Shown here: positions 20,875-31,863 of the stretch, one piece after another
Numbering within the stretch: the stretch's first letter is position 1
Layout of the letters: the number at the start of each line of letters is the position of its first letter
Source of the DNA: Euborellia annulipes
Taxonomy: Eukaryota > Arthropoda > Insecta > Dermaptera > Anisolabididae
Direction: 5' to 3'
NCBI GenBank assembly: GCA_023213315.1
Contig: JAKCPI010009379.1
Location: forward strand, 41,366 to 105,365
DNA length: 64,000 nucleotides
The notes under the pieces: generated by a model
Databases searched by the model: none
Told to the model about the DNA's origin: nothing
Seen by the model: only the letters and a program-made list of their open reading frames with translations
Program-made: the position numbers and the translations under genes

Positions 20875-22704
20875 TTAAGTTTTATTGTTAATGAAGCGCG
20901 GAGGGATATTCAAATAATTCAATTTCCGGGTAAGACAATTAATATTCACATTATCATACGCTGATTTTATTTCAAGAAAAATAGTTGTGATATACTCCCT
21001 TTCAATGAAAGCAGAATATATGTGATTTGGTAAAATTGTTAAATTATCTAAAGCGTTTTTATTTTTCCTGAATCCGTGTTGAGAATCACAAATAATCTTG
21101 TTACTCTCGACCCACCATTCAATCCTTTGTTTTAACAATACTTCAAAAAGCTTCTCAATAACTGATGACAGCGCAATAGGTCTATATCCACTAGCCCTAC
21201 TAAGGTCCTTATTACGTTTCGGCACAGGAACAATCAGTTGAGTGGTCCACGACTCAGGAAATTCTTGATTTATACTAAAGTAGGTGAAAATATTTACTAA
21301 AAAGTTCTTGCCAGACAATGGGAGGTTTTTGATCATGGAATAATATATGTTGTAACCAGGTGAGAAATCAACTTTAGAGTCGATGGCCAATTGAAGTTCG
21401 TCCAGATTAAAAGGTGATACCATCCACTGAGGAGAATTACTGTTCTCCTCAAGAAGTTGAATTTTTTCGGGAACCGACGGAGGAGCAATAATATCAGCAA
21501 AATCATCAATGATGTCTGATCCAATAATTTGCCTTTGTGGTAGGGACATATTCTTTAATATTTTGATTTTATTCCAAACTCTAGCGATGGGAGTAGTATT
21601 ATTAATGGAAGCACAGAAATGCTTCCAGTGTGTTCTTTTCTTATACTTCAGCTTCTTCTTGGTCTCGGCCTCAGACTTTTTATAACAAATAAAGCTTTCA
21701 AGGGTCATTGATTGACGATGGTTTTTAAAACTTATCCTTCTAGATCTTACCAAATTAGTGGCCTCAGCATCCCACCAAGGAGGACTTCTTCTTGTATCAT
21801 TCATTGGAAAGTTTGAATTATGATGAACTTGGATACTCATATCAACACATTCTTTAATATCGTTCACGAATATCTCATATTTATTCAACAAGATGGTATT
21901 GTTATCTTCCAATCGGTTGATCCTATTGCTCATCAAGTCTTGGTATAATTCCCAGTTAACCCTGTTCAAGTTTATCTTGCCTTTAGACGTGTCTTTCCTT
22001 ACATAAGGAACTTGAATCTCAATTTTCAAAGAAATTGGGAAATGGTCAGACCCACCAGGATCCTCCAGAACCTTCCAACTGATATACGGAGCGATGTCAG
22101 GAGTTACAAGGGATAAATCGACTGGCCATGATCTTCTGTTAAGTCTAGGGATCATTGTAGGCTCTCCAGTATCGAGAATAACCAAGCCGTCTTTATCAAC
22201 ATGATCATTAAGTAAGGAACCTGCAGGATCTTCAAACTCACAGCCCCAAGCAAAGGAATGTGCATTGAAGTCTCCTCCTATTATGGCTGTACCCTCTAGT
22301 TGGCTGTAGAAATGACTCCAATTGTTATATTGAATAATTGTCTGAGGAGGAGCATAAACTGAGACACAATTAATCTTCATTCTCGGTGATACTTCTATCT
22401 GAGCTCCGCATGTTTCAAAGTTGATAGAATCTAAATCAAAATGAATTTCTTTGTAAACTATAGATTTTTTTATTAAAATTGCCACTCCGCCCTTGCCATC
22501 CAGGCGATCCTTTCTGATAATGTTAAAATTTCTAAACTTGTAGTTAAACTGCGGTTTAAACCATGTCTCGCATACTAAAATGACATCTGGATTTAAAATA
22601 GTCATCTGATATTCAAAGGACTCTTTCCTAGCATGCAGGGATCTGGCGTTCCACTGTATAACAAACAAAGATGTATTATTCATTGAAGTAGATGAGGTGG
22701 CCAT
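20875..22704 (-). pseudogene. I-like ORF2: APE endonuclease and N-terminal half of RT
   Basis: 609 open codons from Met at 22704. The endonuclease has QWNARSL, VCETWF, GGDFNAHSFAWG, DLSLVTPDI and GGSDHFPIS, so all catalytic blocks of an APE-like domain are present (residues about 13-235). The RT follows with GYRPIALSSVIEKLFE, DSQHGFRKNKNALDNL and IFLEIKSAYDNVN. In this last motif A the expected catalytic Asp (LDIKSAYD) is Glu, which should abolish activity. The frame stops at 20875, a few codons before the mariner insertion, and the RT continues at 19516. It was recognisably intact until late. Confidence 0.88.
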
Positions 22705-22939
22705 CTAATTCCATATTAAACTGTACCAAGAGTGGTGTAATGGAAGAATCATAATAACATATTTACACGAACTCTGTATCTTTAAAAAGTTCTTAACAAA
22801 AAGCAATAAAATTATCATATATTTGACCTTGCAATAGTTTAGGTGTAAAGACTTAAACTTGAATATTTCAGTATATTATTAGATATTATTTTGATTAAAG
22901 GGAATTTATATAGTATTTCGAAATTATTTATTATTCCCA

Positions 22940-23845
22940 TATGGGGTGTTAGTATTTAGTCAATTTCGGTTTTGTGAGTGCCGTTTGGGGCCAACCAAGT
23001 CCACTTTTTCCCTGCCCGTCTTTTGTAAAAAGTGTTCACTATTTTTAGCTTGTTTTCTTGGCAAAAATGAATCAGCTGTTCCCCTCTACTATTACGGTTT
23101 CCATATCCATACGGTCCCATCTTTAGGTTTTCTTCTTCCACTCTGCATCCTACTTGGCTATTAAAGTCGCCAATAATCATAGTTTTATTTTTATAATTTG
23201 TAGGATTTTTTGATATTACCTCATTTAGTAATTTATAAAAATTATTACATATTCTTTCATCAGCTTCTGTTGTTGGAGCGTATACTTGAATGATTGTTAT
23301 AGTTCGATTTGTTTTGATGTTTATTTTTAATGATGCTATTCTGTCAGAATATCCTTTAATTTCAAATATTTTATTTTTCCAGGTGTTATTTATCAGAAAA
23401 CCTACACCTCTTTGTCCTGCATCCAGTCCTATATGATAGAAAATATATCCACTTTTCCTTTTAATTAGGTTCTCTCCTTTACCGAGACCAGAATCACTGG
23501 TCACATTTACAATTTGTGAACCAGTGTATAAGGATCTCGGAGAATAAGAAGTCAGATATATCCCCAGATTAAAAATTGTTTTTTTTCTCGGGTTCCTATA
23601 TCTGAAACACACTTACTTTGTCATTGGCCAAATGGGTTTACCGACGGCCATTTAATTAAGATAAAAAAAAAAGGTTCTCTCCTAATCTTCGCACCTCTGA
23701 CATTCCTAGTATGTCAATTTTTGTTTGTTCTAGAGCATTTTCCAGTTCTAACATTCTTTCTTCTCCTTTTAGTGTGCGAACGTTTAATGTTGCTATTGAT
23801 ATTTTGTCTATATTTACTTTACTTTTCTTATTTTCATTCTTTGTA
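22940..23845 (-). pseudogene. RTE-like APE endonuclease, split by a SINE-like insertion
   Basis: From 23845 leftward: SIATLNVRTLKGEERMLELE and DILGMSEVRRLGEN (Asn and Glu blocks); then, after the insert at 23479-23672, SGYIFYHIG, VGFLIN, IIQVYAPTTEADE, MIIGDFNSQVG, NRNSRGEQLIHFCQENKL and WTWLAPNGTHKTEID. The Tyr codon after EID is a TAA stop. Typical RTE/BovB-like endonuclease. The open frame's N-terminal 45 residues come from the inserted SINE-like copy, not the enzyme. Confidence 0.8.
23479..23672 (+). mobile_element. SINE-like retroposon, copy 1 (194 bp, 11-bp TSD, poly-A)
   Basis: Flanked by perfect repeats GGTTCTCTCCT (23468-23478 and 23673-23683) and ending in A10. The body has an imperfect hairpin CACTGGTCACA...TGTGAACCAGTG and the 3' block ACACACTTACTTTG, TGGCCAAATGG and TTTACCGACG. 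A second copy lies at 42618-42793. No clear pol III A/B boxes were found, so its RNA of origin is unknown. Confidence 0.75.
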
Positions 23846-24732
23846 AATTTAATTTTTGAATTAGAGTTATTGTTGGGATTGCTTTTATTTGTTATTGTTT
23901 TAGTCTTTACATTTTTTTTGTTGAATTTATTACTATGTTTATAGTTAGTTTTTATGTTATCTTTATTTAGTTTTATTTGGGTATTTTCATTAGTTTTATT
24001 TTATGTTTATAATTTTTAATATTTAATTTTTCATTTTTATTTTGATTAATTTGATTTGTTTGAATAGTGTTTGAATTGTTTTTGTTATTATTTGAGTTTT
24101 TCATATTTGGGTCTAGGTCTTTTATCTCTTTTAAATAATTTGGGGTTTTGGTCTAATACACCCAAGGTGACCACCCTTCCTGGGTGATGATTAGAGTTCT
24201 TTGTTTTAAATTTTTGGGCTCTTTTTCTTGTTGCCTGGCTCCATTGCTTAATTCCTAGTCTGAATTTTGGGTTGACTTACTACTGCCGAGGGATTCTGAC
24301 CTGGGTTTTACATAATTTTTCATATTGGTCTGTGTTTTTATTTTTTTTGTTTCGCTATTTCTAGCATTATCATATATTAAATCATCACCTGGTGAATGAC
24401 TTAAATTTCTTTTTTTTTAAATGTTTATTAATATTTTTAGGAAAGTTATTTTTCCTTTCTTCTATAATTAATTTATCATACTTTATATCATACTTTTATA
24501 ATTGCCCACTTGTTTTCTTTACGTGCTTTTATTAAATCAGGAATTAATTTTCTTCGGATTTCTAAAATATTTTTTGGAAAGTCTTCGGTGATATATTGTT
24601 GAGTGTTTTTTAATTTATGTTTATTTCTTAATATATTGTTTTTAACCAATGAAGTACGTGGCTGTTGGTTTATACACAAGGAAGGAAGCAGGTGCAGCCA
24701 AAATTAAAGCCTCCGATTTTGTTACAATTAAT

Positions 24733-24775
24733 GAGACGTTTCGAGAAAACTTTATTTCCTCATCATCAGTCTTTC
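24733..24775 (-). ncRNA. Hammerhead ribozyme-like motif (foldback 2, left arm)
   Basis: Minus strand: stem I AGA paired across the GTC cleavage triplet to TCT, core CTGATGA, T, stem II GAGGAAA...TTTTCTC (6 of 7 paired), GAAAC, GTC. One of the best-formed copies. Confidence 0.7.
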
Positions 24776-24911
24776 AAATTGTATTTGTCCCGGAGTTGTT
24801 AAAAGGGCACAATACATTTATTATGTATTTTCTTTATGGGTGTGTTATTCATTGACTTGTTTAGTGAGAATGTCACAATTCTCACTAAACAAGTCAATGA
24901 CAAATACAATT

Positions 24912-24955
24912 TGAAAGACTGATGATGAGGAAATAAAGTTTTCTCGAAACTTCTC
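24912..24955 (+). ncRNA. Hammerhead ribozyme-like motif (foldback 2, right arm)
   Basis: Same core as its inverted partner (CTGATGA, stem II GAGGAAA...TTTTCTC, GAAAC) but the cleavage triplet GTC has become TTC, so this arm is probably inactive. Confidence 0.6.
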
Positions 24956-25375
24956 ATTAATTGTAACAAAATCGGAGGCTTTAATTTTGGCTGCACCTGC
25001 TTCATTCCTTGTGTATTGTTTTTAACTCTTAGAGCTATTAGTTCTATGAGCACGGGTCCGGTTTTTCCCTCTTGGGGGGCGACCTAAACGTTTGATATTA
25101 TTTACATGATTTATATTAAAATCTGAATAAATATTTTTAATGAATTCAATTATGTTTTTTTCTAAATTTTCTATATCTTGCTCGTTTTCCTTTAGCCCAT
25201 GAATCAAGATATTTTAAATTCTTGATTCTCTCTCTATATTTTTTATTCTATCATTTACCTCAAGCAATTTATTATCAATTGTTTTTTGAAAACTTTCTTT
25301 TAAATCTTTGTTAGCATTTTCGATTTCAGTTTTAATTTCATCTTTCCATGATTTCAATAAATGTTTTATAGTGGT

Positions 25376-25990
25376 TCAAACTACCTACCGGCAATTTGGT
25401 TTCCACGCCTACCGTAATCGAGAGTGGGGGTAGCTACCCTTAATTACCGTAGGACTTTATTATCTGTTTCGCTGGGTCCATTAAGGGTTGATTAGTCCCT
25501 TAAAATGGACGCTGATAAGAAAATGATAAAATAATACTAAAAGAAAAGAAAAGGTGCTTATATTTAGAAAAAAAAGAAGTTGGGTTAAAAAAAAATTTTG
25601 AGATCAAATTTAATGTATTGTTGAATGGTGGTTGTACAGGATTGACGTTTCTCTCTTGCCGTACAGAAGGCACTCAGTATGCCAGATCTGAGGCTTATGT
25701 TAACTAGGTGACTTTAATTTATGTTAGTACAATCCACACATATTTATTTGAGGTCAGAAAAAGATCCAATTGGGAGGAAATTAAGTTTATATTATTATTA
25801 CTATCATTATTATTATAATATAAATCGGAAAAGCCCTTATGTGATTTAAATTGTATATGGAAGAATAAAAAAATGAAAAATAAAGAAAAGAGAAAGGCAG
25901 AATGGAGAGATATCACAGATGAAAAAAAACTTAGTATAAAATAATAAAAATTCAATTTGCTTTAAAAATCCTCGGGAAAATATTAAAATA
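25376..25990. repeat. Direct repeat C, right copy
   Basis: Collinear with 13015-14104; see there. It abuts the 5' side of the minus-strand RTE-like element. Low-complexity AT with no ORF. Confidence 0.55.
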
Positions 25991-27078
25991 GTGTTTGTGT
26001 AAATGTGCTGCTTATTGTGTAGACGATAGATAGCGTCGGGAGAGTTGGTGCTCAAACTCCAACACCGAAACGCTACTCTATCTTGTGCGTGGACGTTCGG
26101 ACACCGAAACGTCACACGAAGTTTCGCCCTGTGGGCTCGCCTCAATGGCCTCAAATCTTTCCACGTAGATAAATAAGATAATATTAAATTATTAACATTA
26201 ATTCAAATATTAAATTTTGAGTAATTCCAGCTCCCTGGTTTGAATTCTGAGAAATTCTATGTTTAAAAATTTGGTTTGTGTGTGTATTTAAAATTGGGGT
26301 GTGCGTGTATATTTTCCTTATGGCAATTAAAACATTTGAATAAAATTAAAATAATTCGTTTGAAATTGATAGTGATACTGATTCGTCTTTCTTCTTTCTT
26401 TTCAGGCAAAATTCCTGGAAATTTATTTGAGGTGTCTTTCGATCTTCACACAAAATAAAAAAAAAGACTATGTATTGATTTATATTAAAAATAAAAATTA
26501 AATGTATTAATATTAAATAAATATCGAAATTATTAATTAACTGGCCCTAATTCCTATCCGAATTGGATTTCCCTCTGATTATATCTCGATCTCTTTAGTA
26601 TAAAAAAATTGTATAAAATTGATTAAAAAAATTGAAAGATCTTCAAGATACTTATTTTTAAAGTACAATTATTTGATAATAAAATAATATTTTTATATAT
26701 TTGATAATAAAATAATATTTTTAACTTATTTAAGTGATTGAAATTATTGCAATTAAAAAAATTCAAGATGGCTGTCCACTGATTCTAAGAATTGAGTATT
26801 TTGCATAAAAAAACGAGTTCTAAGTCTTTTTAAGATCAGATCTTTTCACTAGTGAATTATTTCATGAAATAATATATATAAAAATTGGTTTTAGCTCACA
26901 GTTGTCCGGTTCCACTGGGGCAGAAGAGAGAAGGGGGTGAGATGCTGATGATGATGTGATGATTTTGATGTGCGTCTCTCCTTGAGAAAACAACCCTTTT
27001 TCTCCTTGTGGTGTTCCGTTGAAAGGGCACTTGTTATCATCCAGGCCTGGGTTGAAGCAGCTGATGGCTAGAGAGCGA
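25991..27078. other. Intronic sequence without recognised elements
   Basis: A small CACCGAAACG-repeated patch at 26060-26120 and AT-rich DNA elsewhere. Open frames here have no protein-like features. Confidence 0.4.
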
Positions 27079-27217
27079 CCTTGGTTCAAGGGCGGATACA
27101 AGGGGGGGGGGGTAAAGGGGGTAATTACCCCCCCCCCCCCGAGATTCGAAAAAATTACCTTTTTTTTCGCAAAAAAATTTATTTTTAATGTAAAATTTTT
27201 AAAATTAATACTTAAAA

Positions 27218-27251
27218 TCAGTCAGTGTTTGAGAGTGGTAGCAGCTAGACG
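27218..27251 (+). promoter_or_regulatory. Downstream LINE promoter: Inr TCAGTC plus DPE AGACG at +28
   Basis: The first bases of the element are TCAGTC, the arthropod initiator with A at 27220 as +1. AGACG occupies 27247-27251, exactly +28 to +32, matching the DPE consensus RGWYV. Such internal TATA-less promoters are known for Jockey and I-type LINEs. Spacing is exact; activity is inferred. Confidence 0.75.
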
Positions 27252-27617
27252 TGCGTCTTCGAGGCTCCGCGGCAAACCAGGCTATCTATATATTTATTTA
27301 TTTTTTCTCCTCCTTTCTTTTGTTTTTAATTCTCTTTATCTTTGTCTCTTGATTCTTTTTTTTTTTTCTCCTTGTCTTGTTTTTTTTTTTTTTTTTTTGT
27401 TTCAGTTGAGCATATATGCTTTAATTTTGCATACGTGTGTAATATATAAATTTTACTTTTATTACCGGCCCCTTTTGTGTTGGTTATTTTATTTTATATT
27501 TATATATTTTTGATTTTATTTTGCCTCTGTCGGTAGGGCGCTTGGGGGGGGGGGGGATCGGATCCCCCTTCTTTTTGTCCCGGTGGGCGTCGGCCGACTG
27601 AGGAAGCCCATAAGGGC

Positions 27618-28850
27618 ATGAAGAGGATGAAGATGAGTGATGGACCCGAGCAGGGTTTATCAGCTGATTTGGCTTCTAGTAATTATAGACCACAGCCCCG
27701 TTTTTTGACCATTAAGCACGCTGAGGAGGGCCTTGGTTTGTCTAGAGTGTCCCCTTTTTTGATTCATAGAATTATTTATAATAAAGTTGGACAGGTGAAA
27801 AATGCTAAAAAGCTTCGAGATTGCACCATCTTGGTTGAGACCTTGAACGATAGACAGACGGAGCAGCTATTACAACTGAAGGAGTTTGCAAATGATATTC
27901 CTATCAAGGTCGTCCCTCACGATAAGTTTAATACATCTAAAGGTGTTATCTTTTGTAGTGACCTTGTGTATTTTAGCAAGGAGGAGCTTCTAGAGGAATT
28001 GAATAGTCAAAATGTTATTGATTTGTATAGAATTACTCGTAGAGTGGATAATAAATTGGAAAATACTCCCACGATAATCTTGACGTTTGGCACCCCCGAT
28101 CTACCTTCTAGGTTGAAAATTGGATTTTACAGCGTCCCTGTGAGGCAGTATGTTAGGAATCCTACTCGCTGTTACAGGTGTCAGATTTTTTCGCACACGG
28201 TCAAGTATTGCACAAGTGTTAATGAGGTGTGCGTGAATTGCGGGGAGGTTAAGCATGAAGGGGATGTAGTCTGTCCTAATCCTTCGAAATTTGTGAATTG
28301 TTCGGGATCCCACCCGGCCTCTTCAAGGAAATGCCCCCTTTTCATTGAGGAACAGACTATCATTGAAAACGCTACAAGGGATCGGGTATCTATTTTTGCT
28401 GCAAGACTTGCTTTACGAAGGGAAAAGGAGAAGAAAGCGAAAATGTCATTCGCGTCAGCCGCTTCCTCGATTCCCCTTCCTTCTGTGTCCTCGTGTTTGG
28501 CATGTGAGGGAATGAAGGAGACTATTAAGGTTTTGGCAAACCAGGTTGCTGCATTGACGCTTCAGATTAAGAGTCTTCTTGACAGTAGCCCTGCCAAGTC
28601 GGGAGCTGCGGTTCCTGGTGCGTCGGCGAGTAGTACCCTTGTTGAACCGATTAGGATAAGCCTTAGGGCTCTTGAGGGTTCTGATCTAGGTGGCGTACGT
28701 GGCGGCTCTGAGTGTGTTGCTATGTCCTCCGGGAGTTCTGATACCGAAGGTGGTACTTCGGGGTCGGTGCTTTTGGATAAAGTTCAGGCTATTAGGAGTG
28801 AAAAGCCTAAGAGGGCTCGGAGAGCACATAAGCACAATAGAAAGAAATAG
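27618..28850 (+). CDS. I-like LINE ORF1 (gag-like nucleic-acid-binding protein)
   Basis: 410 codons, intact, from ATG at 27618. Residues about 30-180 form the conserved ORF1 domain (FLIHRIIYNKVGQVKNAKKL, KVVPHDKFNTSKGVI). Residues about 183-245 hold three CCHC knuckles: CYRCQIFSHTVKYC and CVNCGEVKHEGDVVC are complete; in the third (FVNCSGSHPASSRKC) the first Cys is Phe, a likely TGT to TTT change. A Ser/Gly-rich tail ends RARRAHKHNRKK. ORF1 proteins of this clade coat LINE RNA in cytoplasmic particles. It is sense to the plus strand, antisense to ERGIC2. The open frame contrasts with the broken ORF2. Confidence 0.85.
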   Translation: MKRMKMSDGPEQGLSADLASSNYRPQPRFLTIKHAEEGLGLSRVSPFLIHRIIYNKVGQVKNAKKLRDCTILVETLNDRQTEQLLQLKEFANDIPIKVVPHDKFNTSKGVIFCSDLVYFSKEELLEELNSQNVIDLYRITRRVDNKLENTPTIILTFGTPDLPSRLKIGFYSVPVRQYVRNPTRCYRCQIFSHTVKYCTSVNEVCVNCGEVKHEGDVVCPNPSKFVNCSGSHPASSRKCPLFIEEQTIIENATRDRVSIFAARLALRREKEKKAKMSFASAASSIPLPSVSSCLACEGMKETIKVLANQVAALTLQIKSLLDSSPAKSGAAVPGASASSTLVEPIRISLRALEGSDLGGVRGGSECVAMSSGSSDTEGGTSGSVLLDKVQAIRSEKPKRARRAHKHNRKK

Positions 28851-29182
28851 TGGGGTGGATGGTCGGTGTATATAGCTTTTGGTTGAATTGTGGCTTGTTT
28901 TTCTATTTCTCTTTCTGCGGTCAAGTCCTCATTTTCCTATTTATTTATTTATTATATATTTTATCTTATTAATTTTATAGTTTTGTTAAGTTATTTGTTA
29001 CTTTATTTGTTTATTTATTTGTTTATTTTTATTTATTTTTTTTTTCTCTTTGTTTATTTGTTTGGAATTTTTATTTATTTATATATTTATTATTATATAG
29101 AGATTTGTTTGTTTAATTAATTATTTATTTTTTCCTATTAATCTTAGGTGATATCGTTAATTCACAAAAGAAAAAAAAAAAA
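28851..29182 (+). other. ORF1-ORF2 spacer
   Basis: A T-rich (TTTATTTATT repeats) spacer of about 330 bp with no ORF of note; it ends in A-rich sequence just before the ORF2 ATG. Confidence 0.5.
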
Positions 29183-31863
29183 ATGTCTGTCTTACGGCAT
29201 ATAGTTCAGTGGAATTGTAATGGGTTCTACGGGCGTTATGAAGAGATCAAGTTGTTGGTGTCTCGATATGATCCCTTAGTGATGTGCCTACAAGAGACGC
29301 ATTCTTGCGTTTCTATGCGTGGGTATGATGTTTACCAGAGAGATAGTAACCGCGGGAGGAGGGCAAATGGTGGCGTAGCTTTGTTAGTTAAGCAGGGCTT
29401 AAATGTCACGCAGGTACCGCTTGTTACGGACCTTCAGGCTGTTGCTGTAGGTTGTTTGTCTCCTCGTGTGACCTTTTGTAGCCTGTATATTCCTCCTGGT
29501 GAGCCCTTGAGATTGGATGATCTGAATGGTCTTTTGGTTCAGTTGCCTCCTCCTTTGATATTGTGTGGGGATATGAATGCCCACAATGTCCTGTGGGGTA
29601 GTAGGGGGGTTTCTCCTAGGGGTAAGTTGTTTGAGGACTTTGTTACTGGTAATAATGTTTGTCTATTGAATGACGGGTCACCTACTCATTTTAGTAATGC
29701 CCACTCAACATTTTCATCTATCGATCTGACTATAGTCTCCCCGTCTCTGTTGTCTAAGTTTACTTGGCGGACCCATGATGACCTTTGTGGTAGTGATCAT
29801 TATCCGGTTGTTATCTCAGAGGCTAGCGGTTCGCTGCCTCTTAGGACGAATTCTAAATGGGTTACTTCTAAAGCTAATTGGCCTTTGTTTAGTAGGTTAG
29901 CATCGGTTAGTAAGTATGATGTTAATTGTAGTCCGCTTCGAAATTTCGAGATCTTTAAAGACAAGGTTTTGGAGGCAGCTGAGGTTGCCATTCCAAGGTC
30001 TGGAACGAAGATTAGGCGCCCGTTGGTTCCTTGGTGGAATACTGAAATATTTTATGCTATTAAAGCTCGTAAGAGAGCGCTGAGGAGGTTTAGAGTCTGC
30101 CCTACCACAGATAATTTAGTTGTCTTCAAGAGGTGTCGAGCTAAAGCAAGTTACTTGATAAAGCAGGGGAAGAGGAAGTCTTGGGAAGAGTATGTGTCTT
30201 CCATTACTCAGTTTGCACCCTCAAAATGCGTATGGGAGAAGATAAGGAGGATAAAAGGTAGTCAGTCGAGTTCCTTTTCGTCGCTTTGTGATGGGGGACG
30301 TCCTGTTGTTAATCCCTTTGATATTGCTAATGTATTTGCTAAGCAGTTTTATGACTCCTCTTCCTCGGAGAATTATAGCTTGAATTTTTTATATGCTAGG
30401 AGAGGTAGGGAGGTAAGTATAGACATGAGTTCGGCAAATGAGGAGTACTATAACCGTCCCTTTCTGGGGAGGAGTTTGAGAGTGCTGTGAGGTGTTCGAG
30501 GAATACGTCCCCTGGACCTGACGGCATACACAATGCAATGCTTAAGAACTTGAGTGGCGTGAGTAAGTGCGTTCTACTGGAAATTATTAACAATATTTGG
30601 TTGAACGATTTGTTCCCTAGTTGTTGGAGGAGGGCTACCCTGGTTCCTGTACCTAAGAGGGCCCAGGATCTCCATTCCTTTCAGAGTTATAGACCTATAT
30701 CCATGACGAGTTGTGTGTGCAAGCTTGTCGAAAGAATGGTTAATAGGAGGCTGACTTGGATGTTAGAGGGGAGATTTTTTGTCTGAGTTTCAGTGTGGTT
30801 TTAGGAGGAAAAGATCATGTATTGACCAATTAGTACGGCTCGAACATTATGTGCAGCAGGCATTTGCAGACAAGCAGCATGTATTGGCCGTTTATTTTGA
30901 TCTTGAGAAGGCTTATGACACGACCTGGCGATTTCTTATTTTGGATAATATTTCTAAGTGGGGGATAAGGGGGCATCTCGCTGTGTTCATTAGGAATTTT
31001 TTGACTGGTAGGGAGTTCCGGGTTCGTGTTGGCAATACCTTGTCTCGTGTATATTCCCAAGAGAATGGTATTCCTCAGGGTAGTGTCTTGAGCACTACGC
31101 TTTTCTCTATAGAGGTGAATGATATAGCCTCAGTAATTAGGAAGCCGGTTGAGTGTTCACTGTTTGTGGATGATTTGGCTATTTATCTGAGGGGTAGCAA
31201 TATGGAGTATTTGAGGCGGCGGGTACAGAAAGCAGTTGATGATATTTTTGAGTGGACGTCCAATAGTGGGTTTAGGCTTTCGAGTACCAAGACGTGTTGT
31301 ATGCATTTTTGTAGGATGCGGCAGGTCCATGGGGACCCTATTCTTACTTTGAGTGGGGCTCCGCTTGATTTTAAAGATTCCTGGGTCTTGTGCTAGATAA
31401 AAAAATGTCTTGGAAGGAGCACGTAAAAGTGACGAGGAGTAGGTGCCTGATGTCCATGAATATCATCAAGACTCTCTGTAGTACGAAGTGGGGCGCAGAC
31501 TCCTTGAGTCTCCTTCGGGTGTACCGCTCCGTAATTAGAAGTAAAATGGATTATGGTTATCCTGTATATTCTTCGGCGAGAGATTATGTTTTAAGGTCCT
31601 TAGATAGCATCCATAATCTGGGGATAAGGTTGTCTTTGGGTGCTTTTAAGACAAGTCCTGTGGCTAGTCTCCTTGCTGAGGCGGGGGAGCCCCCTTTAAG
31701 AGTTAGGAGGAATTTTCTCTCTGTGAACTATTTGTCGAAGTTGAAAGCTATGCCTGCACATCCTGCCCATTGTGTATTTGATTTATCTCGTGTGGATATT
31801 ACAGAGAAATTGCCCATTTCTTCTCTCCCAATATGTTATGAATTTAATTTTTATTTTAATTAA
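29183..31863 (+). pseudogene. I-like LINE ORF2: APE endonuclease and reverse transcriptase
   Basis: Starts ATG at 29183 (MSVLRHIVQWNCNGFYGRYE). The endonuclease has CLQETHS, ILCGDMNAHNVLWG, SIDLTIVSP and GSDHYPVV, complete to about residue 215. The RT begins NTSPGPDGIHNAML (frameshift at about 30462), SYRPISMTSCVCKLVERM, then a second frameshift at about 30779, CGFRRKRSCIDQL, VYFDLEKAYDTTW (motif A), GIPQGSVLSTTLF and LFVDDLAIYL (FVDD). A third frameshift at about 31390 leads to the thumb (KMSWKEHVKVTRSRC). Catalytic residues of both enzymes remain, but three frameshifts inactivate the copy. It ends at 31837, where a 1.1-kb insertion begins. Confidence 0.88.

Larger units (their letters stand above)
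16365..22925 (-). mobile_element. I-like LINE with RNase H, inserted in the RTE-like LINE
   Basis: A minus-strand ORF2 in the order endonuclease, reverse transcriptase, RNase H, CCHC-like C-terminus, with a short 3' UTR ending in AT-rich sequence near 16375. Only about 210 bp precede the ORF2 Met (22704), so ORF1 was lost by 5' truncation. It carries the CACTG foldback 16810-17956 and the mariner 19571-20856. Borders show only an imperfect target duplication (ATAATAAATAATTT versus ATAATAAAATTTTT on the minus strand), so the ends are approximate. Confidence 0.75.
24647..25013. mobile_element. Hammerhead-bearing foldback element 2, 13-bp TSD
   Basis: A 367-bp insert flanked by TATTGTTTTTAAC (24634-24646 and 25014-25026). 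The two arms are inverse complements (GGTGCAGCCAAAATTAAAGC, CAATTTGAAAGACTGATGAT); the left arm has about 60 bp extra near the centre. Each arm holds one hammerhead-like core. No ORF. Confidence 0.8.
14105..25375 (-). mobile_element. RTE-like LINE on the minus strand, multiply interrupted
   Basis: Reading right to left: an N-terminal coiled-coil/ORF1-like region (25375-24480), APE endonuclease (23845-22940), an EN-RT linker (16355-16134), reverse transcriptase (15763-14870), C-terminus ending AYALRGLVP at 14252, 3' UTR and an (AAATA)n tail at 14105-14125. Interruptions: hammerhead foldback 24647-25013, SINE-like copy 23479-23672, and an I-like LINE with its own passengers at about 16365-22925. 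Removing them leaves roughly 4 kb. Many stops and frameshifts show it is dead. Confidence 0.8.
24480..25375 (-). pseudogene. RTE-like N-terminal/ORF1-like region, split by a foldback
   Basis: Minus strand: a coiled-coil stretch at 25375-25210 (KTEIENANKDLKESFQKTID, stop in the middle), then HGLKENEQDIENLEKN, NNIKRLGRPPRGKNRTRA to 25027. After the foldback at 24647-25013 the frame resumes NNILRNKHKLKNTQQYITED, FPKNILEIRRKLIPDLIKAR. This matches the nucleic-acid-binding N-terminal region found upstream of RTE-type endonucleases. 23845-24480 continues as a diverged, low-complexity Asn/Lys-rich linker. Confidence 0.7.
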
